From Sneathiella glossodoripedis JCM 23214 (GTDB lineage Bacteria; Pseudomonadota; Alphaproteobacteria; Sneathiellales; Sneathiellaceae), in contig NZ_BAMS01000002.1 in the NCBI RefSeq assembly GCF_000616095.1, positions 186,001 to 250,000 of the forward strand: DNA of 64,000 nt, read 5' to 3'. Positions 17,795 to 27,317 of this stretch are shown in pieces (positions within the stretch are counted from its first letter, which is position 1; each line of letters starts with the position of its first letter). Under the pieces are notes generated by a model. That model did not search any database. It was not told where the DNA came from and was given only the letters and a program-made list of their open reading frames with translations. Made by a program: the position numbers and the translations under genes.

Positions 17795-18795
17795 TGAGCG
17801 ATAATCACAATTTTGACGATGACGACGATTTTTTCGAAGACGATTATGTGCCGCCTATGAGTCGTTGGAAACTTCTGGGAGCTGCTCTGGCTGTAGTGAT
17901 TGTGGCCGGTTTCGGAATTGGGATCTGGTATGCATATGATCAGGGCGTCAAAAAAGGAGTGAAACTGGCACCGCCGATTATCAAGGCGGATGACACTCCG
18001 GTAAAGGAACAGCCTGAGGATCCGGGTGGGATGGAGATCCCGCATCAGGATAAAGAAGTCTTTAATGTGATGAAGCCTGAAGCCGAACAACCCGAAAAGG
18101 TTGAGCAATTGATGGCTCCCCCTGAGCAGGTTGTGGAAGAGGCTCCGCCAGTTGATATAAAAGAAGATCCGCTTCCGAAAAAATCAAGTGAGCCCGAGAA
18201 ACTGATTTCCGAGCAACCTGTGGAAGCGCCAAAATCAACAGAAGAAATGCTGGCAGCCGCGAAAGAGGCAGCCAAAGAAGCAATTGAGGGGCCGGACAAG
18301 AGCGCTGACGCTGCGAACACACAGTTAAGTGATGCTGCGGCAGAAGAAGCACGTAAAGCAGAAGAGGCGAAAGCGCAGGCGGCCGCAGAAGCGCAAGCTG
18401 CAGAAAAGGCCGCAGCAGAAGCCAAGGCCAAAGCTGATGCAGAGGCGGCTGCGAAAGAAGCAGCAGAGAAAGAAGCAGCGGCCAAAGAGGCAGCAGCGAA
18501 AGCGGCTCAGACGGTCAATGCTTCAGAGCGTGCCGCTGAGGGCGAGGTTGCCTATCGTGTTCAGCTTGGAGCGTTTCGATCCGAAGATGCAGCAAGAAAA
18601 GCGTGGAGTGATCTACAGAAAAAGCATGAAGAGTTGTTACGCGGTGAGGTTTACAAAATCCAAAGCGTCGATGTTACAGGCAAGGGCAAATTCCATCGCC
18701 TGCAAGCCGGTGCTTTTAAAAACCGCGATGGGGCCACTGCGCTTTGCGGTAAATTGAAAGCAGCTAAACAGGATTGTCTGATTGCCAAAAACTGA
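17794..18795 (+). CDS. SPOR-domain membrane protein
   Basis: 333 residues from a GTG that shares its G with the previous stop (TAGTG); AGAGGAG upstream. An acidic cytoplasmic tail (residues 1-25, many D/E) is followed by one membrane helix (about 27-50), a long proline- and acid-rich linker, an Ala/Glu/Lys-rich helical stretch (residues ~150-245) and a C-terminal SPOR domain (YRVQLGAFRS..., LQAGAFKNRDGA). SPOR domains bind peptidoglycan stripped of stem peptides at the division site, so a role in septation is likely (FtsN-like topology). Conserved neighbour of nagZ in Alphaproteobacteria. Confidence 0.9.
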   Translation: MSDNHNFDDDDDFFEDDYVPPMSRWKLLGAALAVVIVAGFGIGIWYAYDQGVKKGVKLAPPIIKADDTPVKEQPEDPGGMEIPHQDKEVFNVMKPEAEQPEKVEQLMAPPEQVVEEAPPVDIKEDPLPKKSSEPEKLISEQPVEAPKSTEEMLAAAKEAAKEAIEGPDKSADAANTQLSDAAAEEARKAEEAKAQAAAEAQAAEKAAAEAKAKADAEAAAKEAAEKEAAAKEAAAKAAQTVNASERAAEGEVAYRVQLGAFRSEDAARKAWSDLQKKHEELLRGEVYKIQSVDVTGKGKFHRLQAGAFKNRDGATALCGKLKAAKQDCLIAKN

Positions 18796-19833
18796 TTTGA
18801 GCAAGTCCCGCGCGGTCATTTTTTCCTGCGCGGGGACACGCCTGAGTTCTGAAGAAAAGCGATTTTTCAGAGAGGAAAAACCGTTTGGTTTCATCCTGTT
18901 CGCAAGAAATGTTGATAATCCGGATCAGTTAAGAGGGCTGATACAGGAGCTTCGTCTGTCTGTTGAGGATGAAGATGCGCCAGTTCTTGTTGATCAGGAA
19001 GGCGGCCGTGTTCAGCGACTGCGTCCACCGCATTGGTTCAAAGCACCTTCGTTCGGGCAAATTGGGGCTCTTTATGAGGCGAGCCCGGAAAAAGCGCGCC
19101 GAGCTGCTGAACTCTCCAGCAGATTGATTGCAAAGGATTTGGTCAAAAGTGGCTTTAATGTGAATTGCAGCCCGTGCCTTGATATGATGAGGGCAGAGAC
19201 ATCAGAGGTGGTGGGAGACCGATCATTTGGATCTAAAGCTGAGATCATTGTTGATCTAGCATCTGTCGTTGCAAGAACCTATATGGAATGCGGTATTATG
19301 CCAGTAATCAAGCATATGCCGGGGCATGGCCGAGCGAGAGTGGATAGCCATCATGAGCTGCCTGTTGTCGGGGCGAGCCTTGCTGAGTTGGAAGAGACTG
19401 ATTTCCAACCGTTCAAGGCGCTGGCCGATCTATCTTGGGGCATGACTGCGCATATCGTGTTTAAAGATTTGGACAAGACTGCCCCTGCGACACAATCAGC
19501 AACGGTGATCACGGAAGTTATCCGGGGAAAAATTGGATTTGACGGATTGTTATTGACGGATGATCTGAACATGAATGCCTGCAAGGGGACTTAGGGCTGC
19601 GGGCACGGCGGGCACTGGATGCGGGTGTAGATATTGTGCTCCATTGTTCGGGCAAGCTCGAAGAAATGCAACAGGTTGCCCCCAACTGCCCGGGTCTTGA
19701 GGCCAAAACTATTTCACGCATCGAAGCGGGTTGGCGGCGGCTTGATGACCTGTGCGATGGGGCTGACAGCAATTTACGCTATGATGGCGCGGCCATGCGG
19801 GCAGAGCTTGATGCATTGCTTCAGCAGGATTGA
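18782..19833 (+). CDS. nagZ: Beta-N-acetylhexosaminidase (frameshift in this sequence)
   Basis: Family 3 glycosidase removing GlcNAc from anhydro-muropeptides in cell-wall recycling. VDQEGGRVQRL, KHMPGHG and the DSH catalytic loop (VDSHHELP) are intact. The first frame ends at 19594 after LLTDDLNMNACKG; adding one G to the GGGG run at about 19586-19589 restores DLGLRARRALDAGVDIVLHC and the remainder to 19833. A single-base deletion, probably a sequencing error, is the simplest reading. TTG start overlaps the end of the SPOR gene. Confidence 0.9.
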
Positions 19834-19841
19834 GGATACCG

Positions 19842-20528
19842 ATGGACTTGGAAGAATTAATCTATAACGGATCCACCTGGATCATTCCGGCCCTGCTTGC
19901 CATTACCCTGCATGAGGCGGGGCATGCATTTGCGGCGTGGAAACTGGGTGATCCAACAGCTAAATCCATGGGCCGTGTGACACTTAATCCGATCCGTCAT
20001 ATTGATCCGTTCGGGACCATTATTCTGCCGGGAATGTTACTGTTACTGAAAGCGCCATTTCTGTTCGGTTATGCCAAGCCGGTACCAGTGAATTTTGGCC
20101 GTTTGGGTAATCCGCGGCGGGATATGGTGCTGGTCGCGCTGGCGGGACCGGGAATGAATTTCCTGTTGGCGTTTCTTTTTGCATTGGGGTTTCACTTTGT
20201 AACCCTGTTTCCAGAAGAACAAGGTGAGTGGGTCTTTCGCAACCTGAGAAATGGTCTGATCCTCAATGTGGTATTGGGGGTTTTTAATCTGCTGCCTATT
20301 CCGCCGTTGGACGGGGGGAAGGTTGCTGTCGGTATTTTACCAAATTCGCTTGCCCTGCCACTTGCACGGCTTGAGCGATACGGGTTCTTCATCCTGATTG
20401 CTGTGATTTTTCTGCTTCCAATCGCCACCCGAGCTGTGGGATATGAAATCAATATTCTCCGCTGGGTATATGATGGTCCGATCAGCTATGTGGTGAGACT
20501 GATTGCCAATCTTGCCGGGCTGAACTAG
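19842..20528 (+). CDS. Site-2-protease-type membrane zinc metalloprotease (M50)
   Basis: About 228 residues with five to six membrane helices. Zinc motif HEAGH in 'ITLHEAGHAFAAW' (residue ~25) and the third ligand Asp in NLLPIPPLDGG (~155) are present; NPIRHIDPFGTI is a group signature of the short S2P-like rhomboid-independent family. No PDZ domain. GAGGA sits just before the ATG at 19842; an in-frame TTG at 19830 overlaps the nagZ stop. Cleaves unknown membrane substrates; conserved between nagZ and scpA. Confidence 0.9.
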   Translation: MDLEELIYNGSTWIIPALLAITLHEAGHAFAAWKLGDPTAKSMGRVTLNPIRHIDPFGTIILPGMLLLLKAPFLFGYAKPVPVNFGRLGNPRRDMVLVALAGPGMNFLLAFLFALGFHFVTLFPEEQGEWVFRNLRNGLILNVVLGVFNLLPIPPLDGGKVAVGILPNSLALPLARLERYGFFILIAVIFLLPIATRAVGYEINILRWVYDGPISYVVRLIANLAGLN

Positions 20529-20561
20529 ACTTCCCCTTATCGTCAAGTTGGGGTTGAAGGA

Positions 20562-21374
20562 TTGACGGATAAAAAGGGACTGTTCGACAACAATACAGAG
20601 TTTGAAGCGGATCCGGCGCCGGTGCGATCCGAATACGCGCTTGTGGTTGATCTGGAAGGTTACGAAGGGCCGCTTGATATTCTGTTGGCGCTGGCCCGGG
20701 ATCAAAAAGTTGATCTGCTGAAAATTTCGATCCTGCAACTGGCGGAACAGTATCTGGCTTTTATTGAAGAAGCGCGCAGGCTTCGACTGGAAATAGCGGC
20801 AGACTATCTGGTGATGGCCGCGTGGCTTGCTTTTTTGAAATCCAAACTTCTGCTGCCTCAGGAAGAAGAGGGTGAGGGGCCATCCGGTCAGGAAATGGCG
20901 GAGCGACTGGCCTTTCAGCTTAAAAAGCTGGAAGCGATGCGCGGGGCTGCGGAAAAGCTGATCAATGGGACGCTCACGGGGCGGGACCGTTTGCGCCGTG
21001 GACGCCCAGAAGGGGTGAAGGTAATCCGTCATTCCAGATATGATTGCTCCCTTAGAGAGTTGCTTCAGGCCTATGCCCAGCATCAGGAGCGCAAAGGCAT
21101 TCGCAATCCCATTCGTTTGATGCGTGAGGCAGTTTTTACAGTTGAGGCGGCGCTGGAGCGGCTTGAAAATATGCTGGGCAAATTGCCTGAATGGGCCGAT
21201 TTAAGTGCCTACCTGCCCGACAACCTCAAAGACCCGTTTTCGATACGTTCGGCGCAGGCATCCACGTTGCTGGCCAGTTTGCAGTTAGTGAAAGAAGGAC
21301 AGATGGAACTGCGTCAGTCTCAGACATTTGGCCCTATTCAGGTGCGGTCAGCTGCGCGCAAGGAGGACGAATGA
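20562..21374 (+). CDS. scpA: Segregation and condensation protein A
   Basis: 270 residues. Kleisin subunit that bridges SMC heads and binds ScpB. The family block 'GYEGPLDILLALARDQKVDL' is near the N-terminus, followed by ADYLVMAAWLAFLKSKLLLP and a C-terminal winged-helix part. The apparent start is TTG at 20562 with a GGGG/AAGGA region just upstream. It overlaps scpB by ATGA. Confidence 0.93.
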   Translation: MTDKKGLFDNNTEFEADPAPVRSEYALVVDLEGYEGPLDILLALARDQKVDLLKISILQLAEQYLAFIEEARRLRLEIAADYLVMAAWLAFLKSKLLLPQEEEGEGPSGQEMAERLAFQLKKLEAMRGAAEKLINGTLTGRDRLRRGRPEGVKVIRHSRYDCSLRELLQAYAQHQERKGIRNPIRLMREAVFTVEAALERLENMLGKLPEWADLSAYLPDNLKDPFSIRSAQASTLLASLQLVKEGQMELRQSQTFGPIQVRSAARKEDE

Positions 21375-21970
21375 GTATAAATCCTGATCATGTGAGAATG
21401 GCCGAGGCCTTGCTTTTCGCGGCCAAAGAGCCTTTGGATGAGATCAGTATCGCCGCGAGATTACCCGATGATGCTGATGTTCCAGCCATCCTGGAGCATC
21501 TGCAGAAGAGCTATGAGCATAAGGGGATCAACCTCAGTCGCCTTGCCGGAAAATGGGCTTTTTTGACAGCGCCGGATCTATCCTGGTTATTGTCTGATGA
21601 GCGCGAACAGGAGCGTAAACTCAGCAGGGCAGGGCTGGAGACATTAGCGATTATTGCCTATCACCAGCCAGTTACCCGCGCTGAAATCGAAGAAATAAGA
21701 GGCGTTGGTCTCAGCCGCGGGGTGATGGATGTCCTGTTCGACGCGGGTTGGATCCGGCCAAGGGGACGGCGGAGGACACCGGGACGGCCGGTCACCTACG
21801 GTACAACCGAAGAATTTCTGATCCATTTTGGATTGGATGATGTTCGGGACCTGCCGGGATTTGATGAGATGAAGGCAAGCGGGCTACTGAATACGGAGCC
21901 GTCAGGCCTGTTTGATGATATTCCCGGTCTGGGGGATACTACGCACGACCCAGAGGAGGAAGAGGATTAA
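21371..21970 (+). CDS. scpB: Segregation and condensation protein B
   Basis: 199 residues. Dimeric winged-helix partner of ScpA in the SMC condensin complex. 'MAEALLFAAKEPL' is the N-terminal family signature; 'ETLAIIAYHQPVTRAEIEEIRGV' and 'GRRRTPGRPVTYGTT' complete it. The ATG at 21371 has a perfect AGGAGG; an upstream in-frame start would lie deep inside scpA. Acidic C-terminal tail. Last gene of the SPOR-nagZ-scp operon. Confidence 0.95.
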   Translation: MSINPDHVRMAEALLFAAKEPLDEISIAARLPDDADVPAILEHLQKSYEHKGINLSRLAGKWAFLTAPDLSWLLSDEREQERKLSRAGLETLAIIAYHQPVTRAEIEEIRGVGLSRGVMDVLFDAGWIRPRGRRRTPGRPVTYGTTEEFLIHFGLDDVRDLPGFDEMKASGLLNTEPSGLFDDIPGLGDTTHDPEEEED

Positions 21971-22096
21971 AATAACAGATTCTCTTAATCCTGTCCCTGT
22001 GCGAAGAAGTGCAACCCACCTCACCGGCAAAAAATCATATTTAAACAAGCAGTTACATCCATAAGTCTTATGTCTTTGGTCTTAAAAATTGTGAGG

Positions 22097-22130
22097 AATT
22101 TTCAGCTTTGTCTGTCTTGAGCTGAAAATT
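22097..22130. promoter_or_regulatory. Perfect 11-bp inverted repeat upstream of the four-PAS chemoreceptor
   Basis: AATTTTCAGCT pairs with AGCTGAAAATT around a 12-base loop. There is no T-run on either side. It lies about 130 bases upstream of the chemoreceptor start, so it could be an operator or a leader hairpin. Confidence 0.4.
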
Positions 22131-22262
22131 GGAAATTTGCGGACGAATTACGCAAGGCATTCATCTCTTGTTAAGTAATGAAACATAGCTTCCTCCTTGA
22201 TTATGAGCTGGCTCTCATGGACTGAAATGTCAGGCATGATGGGCGCTACAAGAGGGGTTATG

Positions 22263-24338
22263 ATGACATTGTTGAGTGTTTTTTCTGGTAGAAATAGTTC
22301 GCAAGCACACAAGCTGGAGGCAATCAGTAATTCGCAGGCGATTATTGAATTTACGCTGGATGGTATTGTCACGGCTGCAAACCGGAATTTTCTGAGCGTT
22401 ATGGGGTATGAACTGGACGAAGTGCTGGGGGAGCATCACAGTCTGTTTGTTGATGAAGAGCACAAGAACAGCTCCGATTACGCTCGATTTTGGGAGCGGC
22501 TTGGAGCCGGTGAATTTGAAAGTGGTGAATTCAGGCGCGTCGGTAAAGGTGGGCGAGAGGTTTGGATACAGGCATCCTACAATCCGGTTCTGAACGATAA
22601 GGGTGAGGCTGTCGGCGTCTTAAAAGTCGCTTCGGATATTACTGCAAGCAAGTTGCGCGCTGCTGATCGTGAGGGGCAAATTGAAGCCATTCACAAGTCT
22701 CAGGCTGTCATCGAATTTGATCTGGACGGCACTATTCTGGACGCCAATCAGAACTTTCTGGGGGCAATGGGATATTCGCTTGAAGAGATCAAGGGACAGC
22801 ATCATAGAATGTTCGTTGAAGAAGAAGAACATCGTGCGGCCAGTTATCAGGAATTTTGGTCAAACCTGGCGCAAGGAAAATTTCACAAGGGTGAATATAA
22901 GCGGTTGGCAAAAGGGGGGCGGGAAGTATGGATCCAAGCCTCTTACAATCCGATATTCTCACCCGATGGGAAGCCGTTCAAAGTTGTGAAATTTGCGACA
23001 GATGTAACGGCTGAGAAAAGAAAAAGTCTTGATTTTGAAGGGCAGGTCGCGGCGATTGACCGTGCACAGGCCGTCATCGAGTTTGATCCACAAGGAAACA
23101 TATTGAGTGCCAACAGGAATTTTCTGGAAACTGTTGGATATTCCGAACAGGAAGTTGTTGGTCAACATCACAGCATGTTTGTGAGCAGTGAGGAGAAACA
23201 AAGTTCGGAATATAAAAATTTCTGGGCGAGACTGCGCAGTGGTGAGTTTGATTCAGGAATTTACAAGCGCTACGGCAAGGGAGGGCGTGAAATTCACATT
23301 CGTGCCACATACAATCCTATTTTCGGATGGAATGGGGACGTAATCAAGATTGTGAAATTTGCGACAGATGTCACCCATCGAATTGTTGAGATGGCTGATT
23401 TTTCCGGTCAGATTGAAGCCATTAGTAAATCGCAGGCCGTGATTGAGTTTGATCTGGATGGTAATATTCTGAAAGCAAACGACAATTTCCTCAATGCGAT
23501 GGGATATACGCTTGCTGAAATAAAAGGTCAGCATCACAGCATGTTTGTAGAGCCCAATGAAAAGACTTCCGCCGAATACAAAGCCTTCTGGGCCGGTTTG
23601 AAAGAAGGCAAGCACGACTCGCGGGTTTACAAGCGGATTGCAAAGGGGGGACGAGAAGTCTGGATCCAGGCGAGCTACAATCCTATTCTGGACGTGAATG
23701 GAAAGCCGTTCAAGGTTGTGAAATTTGCGACAGAAGTAACGGAGTTGATGCAAACGCTGGAATTGTCCGATACCACTTATGTCAAGATGTCGAAGGTGTC
23801 CGAAGCCATTGAGCAGATGTCCTCCGCGATTGATGAAATCAGTGGCAATATGCACCAGTCGCAGGAAGCGACACAGAAAATTAGCGAAAAAATCCATACG
23901 ACAAGTAGTGCAAGTACCAACCTGATCGATACTATGAAGGCGATGGAAGATGTGGTGCTGTTAATTCATGATATTGCCGATCAGGTGAACTTGCTGGCGC
24001 TTAACGCGACCATTGAGGCCGCGCGGGCAGGGGAAGCTGGCAAAGGCTTTGCTGTTGTGGCAACCGAGGTTAAAAACCTTGCCAATCAGACGTCCAAAGC
24101 CACTGATGATATTTCTGAGAAGATTTCAGATGTTCAGAAGCTGTCACAGGAAGTTGCGGGCAGTGTGTCTGAAATCGTGGAACAGGCGGAATCTGTCAAT
24201 GAGTATGTGGGCGGTTCTGCAGCAGCCTTGACCCAGCAGGACCAGATGGCGAAGGAAGTGAAGTACAGTACCCAACAGGCGACCACATCCGTACAGGAAA
24301 TCAATTCCCGTATTAGACAATTATCGAACGCAAGTTAG
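22263..24338 (+). CDS. Soluble methyl-accepting chemotaxis protein with four tandem PAS domains
   Basis: About 691 residues and no membrane helix. Four PAS domains of ~122 residues (about 15-135, 137-257, 259-379, 381-501) repeat the same pattern: QAVIEF(D)xxGxILxAN, [16 protein letters not shown], FWxxLxxGxF, [15 protein letters not shown] and VVKFATDVT. The C-terminal ~190 residues form an MCP signalling hairpin with tip [31 protein letters not shown]. This PAS arrangement resembles cytoplasmic haem- or flavin-type energy/redox sensors such as Aer2-like proteins. AGAGGGG precedes ATG 22263. No che genes are nearby. Confidence 0.9.
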   Translation: MTLLSVFSGRNSSQAHKLEAISNSQAIIEFTLDGIVTAANRNFLSVMGYELDEVLGEHHSLFVDEEHKNSSDYARFWERLGAGEFESGEFRRVGKGGREVWIQASYNPVLNDKGEAVGVLKVASDITASKLRAADREGQIEAIHKSQAVIEFDLDGTILDANQNFLGAMGYSLEEIKGQHHRMFVEEEEHRAASYQEFWSNLAQGKFHKGEYKRLAKGGREVWIQASYNPIFSPDGKPFKVVKFATDVTAEKRKSLDFEGQVAAIDRAQAVIEFDPQGNILSANRNFLETVGYSEQEVVGQHHSMFVSSEEKQSSEYKNFWARLRSGEFDSGIYKRYGKGGREIHIRATYNPIFGWNGDVIKIVKFATDVTHRIVEMADFSGQIEAISKSQAVIEFDLDGNILKANDNFLNAMGYTLAEIKGQHHSMFVEPNEKTSAEYKAFWAGLKEGKHDSRVYKRIAKGGREVWIQASYNPILDVNGKPFKVVKFATEVTELMQTLELSDTTYVKMSKVSEAIEQMSSAIDEISGNMHQSQEATQKISEKIHTTSSASTNLIDTMKAMEDVVLLIHDIADQVNLLALNATIEAARAGEAGKGFAVVATEVKNLANQTSKATDDISEKISDVQKLSQEVAGSVSEIVEQAESVNEYVGGSAAALTQQDQMAKEVKYSTQQATTSVQEINSRIRQLSNAS

Positions 24339-24859
24339 TCGAGCCCCAGCTGCAGATACATATAACTGGTGGGCACGAGGGTTTCGCTGTTAGGCTCCAA
24401 CGCGAAATCAGGGATAACGCCCGCCAGTTTAAATCCATGATTTTCATATAATCGCTGGGCGGGGCTGTCTGTGACCGTATCCAGTGTAATCAGTTTTTTC
24501 CTGCGATCTTTTGCCTCGTTAATGAGAGTATGCATCAATTGATCGGCAATACCGCGGCGGCGATAGTCCGGATGGACGAGCAGCTTTGTCACTTCAGCGC
24601 GATGTGGCTGATTGGGTGTTAGCTTATGGATCAATTGCACCGTTCCGGCGACTTTTCCGCCTTCCAGAGCAACCCACAGCGTCCGCGCGTGAGTGGCAAG
24701 CGCCGGCGCTGCATTTTCCAGCCAATAGGCAGCGGCTTCTTCTTTTGAGAAGGGAAGGATGAAATTTACATTTGCTCCCGCGTGGACACAGTCTTTTAGC
24801 AGAATAGAGAGAGCCTCGAGATGGTCGTGAAGCTGGTTTGGTTCAAGTTTCTGGATCAT
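24335..24859 (-). CDS. GNAT-family N-acetyltransferase
   Basis: 174 residues. Acetyl-CoA motif '[20 protein letters not shown]' (about residues 90-110) and the following '[20 protein letters not shown]' are diagnostic. Substrate unknown; the arrangement resembles small-molecule or antibiotic-type acetyltransferases. It converges on the chemoreceptor with a 4-base overlap and lies directly downstream of the XRE-cupin regulator on the same strand, with which it may form an operon. Confidence 0.85.
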   Translation of the reverse strand: MIQKLEPNQLHDHLEALSILLKDCVHAGANVNFILPFSKEEAAAYWLENAAPALATHARTLWVALEGGKVAGTVQLIHKLTPNQPHRAEVTKLLVHPDYRRRGIADQLMHTLINEAKDRRKKLITLDTVTDSPAQRLYENHGFKLAGVIPDFALEPNSETLVPTSYMYLQLGLD

Positions 24860-24877
24860 TGGCGTGGCAACTTATGT

Positions 24878-25429
24878 CTAGATGAGAGCAAGGATATATT
24901 TTGCAGGTGAGTTTGTAGTTTCAAAACGGGTCGGGCTATTGCTGTGATAGCGAAGGCAATCCCCAACTGTAAGATCGTGTTGATTTCCATCGATTGTGAC
25001 GCTCAAGCTGCCACTTACAACATAGAGATGATGTTCAAGGCCGGGAATTGTCGGGCGATCATATTGAATGACTTGACCCGCGGCGATTTCACATTCGAGA
25101 AGTTCCCCTTTCAGCGCTTTTGAAGGCGGAGATAAGGAACGCCGTAGAAAACCAATTTGTGCATCTTCCCAAACAGGTTGATCGGCTCTGCGAATGCAGG
25201 GCGCATATGTTTCTTCGACCATTGACAGAAGATGGGTGAGGGTCAGTCCATAAGCCGCACAGAGTTTGGAGAGCATGTCTGTTGTGGGACTGACATCCGC
25301 ATTTTCCATTCGTGAAAGAGTGGCGCGGCTGATACCACACCGATTTGCCAGATCCTCCAGTGAATAACTTTGCGCTATTCGGAGTTCTTTCAGGCGTTTG
25401 GCCAGCCGTTCTGTGAGGTCAGTTTCCAT
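24878..25429 (-). CDS. XRE-family regulator with C-terminal cupin domain
   Basis: 183 residues. N-terminal helix-turn-helix (residues ~8-62: YSLEDLANRCGISRATLSRM) and a C-terminal small-molecule-binding cupin (~105-183, with HHLYVVSGSL and GDCLRYHS). Such regulators often control transport or catabolism of a ligand sensed by the cupin. It is divergent from the iron-type ABC transporter, 170 bases away, and is followed by an acetyltransferase. Confidence 0.9.
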   Translation of the reverse strand: METDLTERLAKRLKELRIAQSYSLEDLANRCGISRATLSRMENADVSPTTDMLSKLCAAYGLTLTHLLSMVEETYAPCIRRADQPVWEDAQIGFLRRSLSPPSKALKGELLECEIAAGQVIQYDRPTIPGLEHHLYVVSGSLSVTIDGNQHDLTVGDCLRYHSNSPTRFETTNSPAKYILALI

Positions 25430-25456
25430 GCATTTATTCCCAAAATTCCCTTATAT

Positions 25457-25469
25457 GAGAAATATTCTC
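25457..25469. promoter_or_regulatory. Fur/Irr-like palindrome 1
   Basis: GAGAA-ATA-TTCTC is a perfect inverted repeat with the AGAA-N3-TTCT core found in Irr-type and 7-1-7 Fur-type boxes. It lies 28 bases before the XRE-cupin start on the regulator side of the divergent spacer. Confidence 0.5.
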
Positions 25470-25516
25470 TATTTTGAGATATGTCAATTCATTAGTTATT
25501 CAGAGCGTAGGCTGCC

Positions 25517-25535
25517 AATGAGAATAATTCTTATT
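25517..25535. promoter_or_regulatory. Fur/Irr-like palindrome 2
   Basis: A 19-base palindrome (AATGAGAATAATTCTTATT) with one mismatched pair. It has the same AGAA-N3-TTCT core as palindrome 1, 60 bases away, and lies 66 bases upstream of the iron-type permease. Confidence 0.6.
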
Positions 25536-25600
25536 TACAAGCACCGGCTTAAGTCCTATTCAGGGTTTGAATTTTTTGGCAACCCAGAGCAAAGTTACCC

Positions 25601-27308
25601 TTGGTTTCAGATACCTCCATAACCGCACCGACCGACGCTTCCAGAAGAAAACTGCGTCTGGGCGAGGGGCTGTTGAACATTACTGCGTTGTTGATTGCAC
25701 TGCTGATCGCAATCCCGGTAATTGTGGTGGCAGCTTTTGTCTTCGTGCCAGCTTATGACGTGTGGGCCCATTTGGCGGCGACAGTTCTGCCCGGATATTT
25801 GATAAATACCCTAATTTTGATGGTAACCGTGTCTGCCCTCGTGCTCGGGATCGGGGTCACAACTGCGTGGTTTGTAACGATGTATGACTTCCCCGGGCGG
25901 AAGTTATTCAGCTGGGCACTGTTTTTACCGCTGGCCATGCCCGCCTATATCATTGCTTATACCTATACAGGGATGTTTGATTTTGCGGGTCCTGTGCAGA
26001 CATTCCTTCGGGAGTTGTTTGGCTGGGGGCGAACGGATTACTGGTTTCCGCAGGTTCGAAGTGTCGGCGGCGCCGGTTTGATGTTGGGGTTGGTTCTGTA
26101 CCCTTATGTGTTTTTAGTCAGCCGGGCATCTTTTACAGAGCAATCAATTGCAGCGCTGGAAGTCGGTCGCACACTTGGACGGTCACCCTTTATGGTATTT
26201 TGGCAGATTGCACTGCCATTGGCGCGACCTGCTATTGTCGCAGGGCTGGCGCTTGCTCTTATGGAGACATTAAGCGATTTTGGAACCGTCCAGTATTTTG
26301 CGGTAGATACTTTCACGACCGGTATCTACCGAACCTGGTTGGGCTTGGGGGAGCCGGCAGCGGCGGCACAACTCGCAGCCATATTGATGCTGTTTATTTT
26401 GTCTTTGCTGGCGCTGGAGCGTTACAGTCGCGGGCGGCGTAAATATCACCATACCGGTGGACGATATCAGGAAATCAGGCGTCAGCGTTTGCGGGGAATT
26501 TCAGCAATCGCAGCAAGCGCAGGCTGTTTTTTACCGGTCTTTATGGGTTTTCTTCTGCCTGTTGGCTGGCTTGTAAACAAAAGCCTGTTGTATCCGGAAA
26601 CGGTTTTGAATTCTGAATTCCCGAAGCTTGTGCTGAGCAGTGTAGGAGTTGCGGGAAGCGCTAGTTTACTAGCGCTTGTTATCGCCCTGTTTCTGGTATT
26701 TGTCATTGGCCGCAATATAAAAGGGCAGGGTAATGTCCTTCGCAAGGCCAGTTTGCGCATTTCATCCATGGGATATGCCATACCCGGGCCAGTTCTGGCG
26801 GTTGGATCATGATCCGTTTGGGTATTTTGACAATGCGCTGGACAGTTTTACCCGAAATTATCTGGGTTTCTCAACGGGACTTCTCTTAAGCGGAACTTTG
26901 GCCGCACTCATGTTTGCCTATGTCGTTCGGTTTTTGGCGATTTCACTTGGAACAGTCGAAGCGAGTATGGAGAAGATCACGCCCAATATGGAGCGGGCAT
27001 CAACAGTGATGGGGGTGACGGGGATCAGGATGCTTGCTCGCGTGCATATTCCCATTATGTCGGGAAGCCTGATGGCTGCGTTATTAATTGTGTTTGTAGA
27101 TGTCCTGAAGGAGTTGCCTGCAACCCTGATCATGCGTCCCTTCGGATTTGAGACACTGGCAGTGCGGGCCTATGAGCTGGCATCTGATGAACGCCTTGCC
27201 GAAGCGGCGGGGCCATCGATTGCAATTGTGCTTGCGGGCATTGTCCCCGTAATTATCCTGAGCCGGGCCATTTCCAGATCACGCCCCGGGCAGAAAGGCC
27301 AAGTGTAG
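25601..27308 (+). CDS. Fe3+-type ABC transporter permease, two-domain (frameshift in this sequence)
   Basis: FbpB/AfuB-like inner-membrane permease made of two fused six-helix units. EAA loops are seen in 'EVGRTLGRSPFMVFWQIALP' and 'ERASTVMGVTGIRMLARVHI'. The first frame stops at 26812 after GYAIPGPVLAVGS; the second resumes with LDHDPFGYFDNALDSF. Family members usually have several more residues between these points, so the lesion may be a small deletion whose length is not a multiple of three, rather than a single-base slip. The start is uncertain (TTG 25601, no clear ribosome-binding site). No periplasmic iron-binding protein is adjacent. Confidence 0.85.
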
Positions 27309-27317
27309 GTTGGTAAC

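Noticed and set aside
18045-18485. 146-codon open frame antisense to the SPOR gene, Ala/Ser-rich
   Set aside because: It is the mirror of the GCN/GAN-rich Ala-Glu-Lys linker of the SPOR protein; no ribosome-binding site and no recognisable protein features.
21963-21992. AGGATTAA / TTAATCCT inverted repeat at the end of scpB
   Set aside because: 8-bp AT-rich arms with a 14-base loop and no T-run; it may be chance.
22300-23750. Four similar ~365-bp DNA segments that might be a mobile or recombination repeat
   Set aside because: They are the coding units of the PAS domains; similarity follows codon and protein conservation and does not extend outside the gene.
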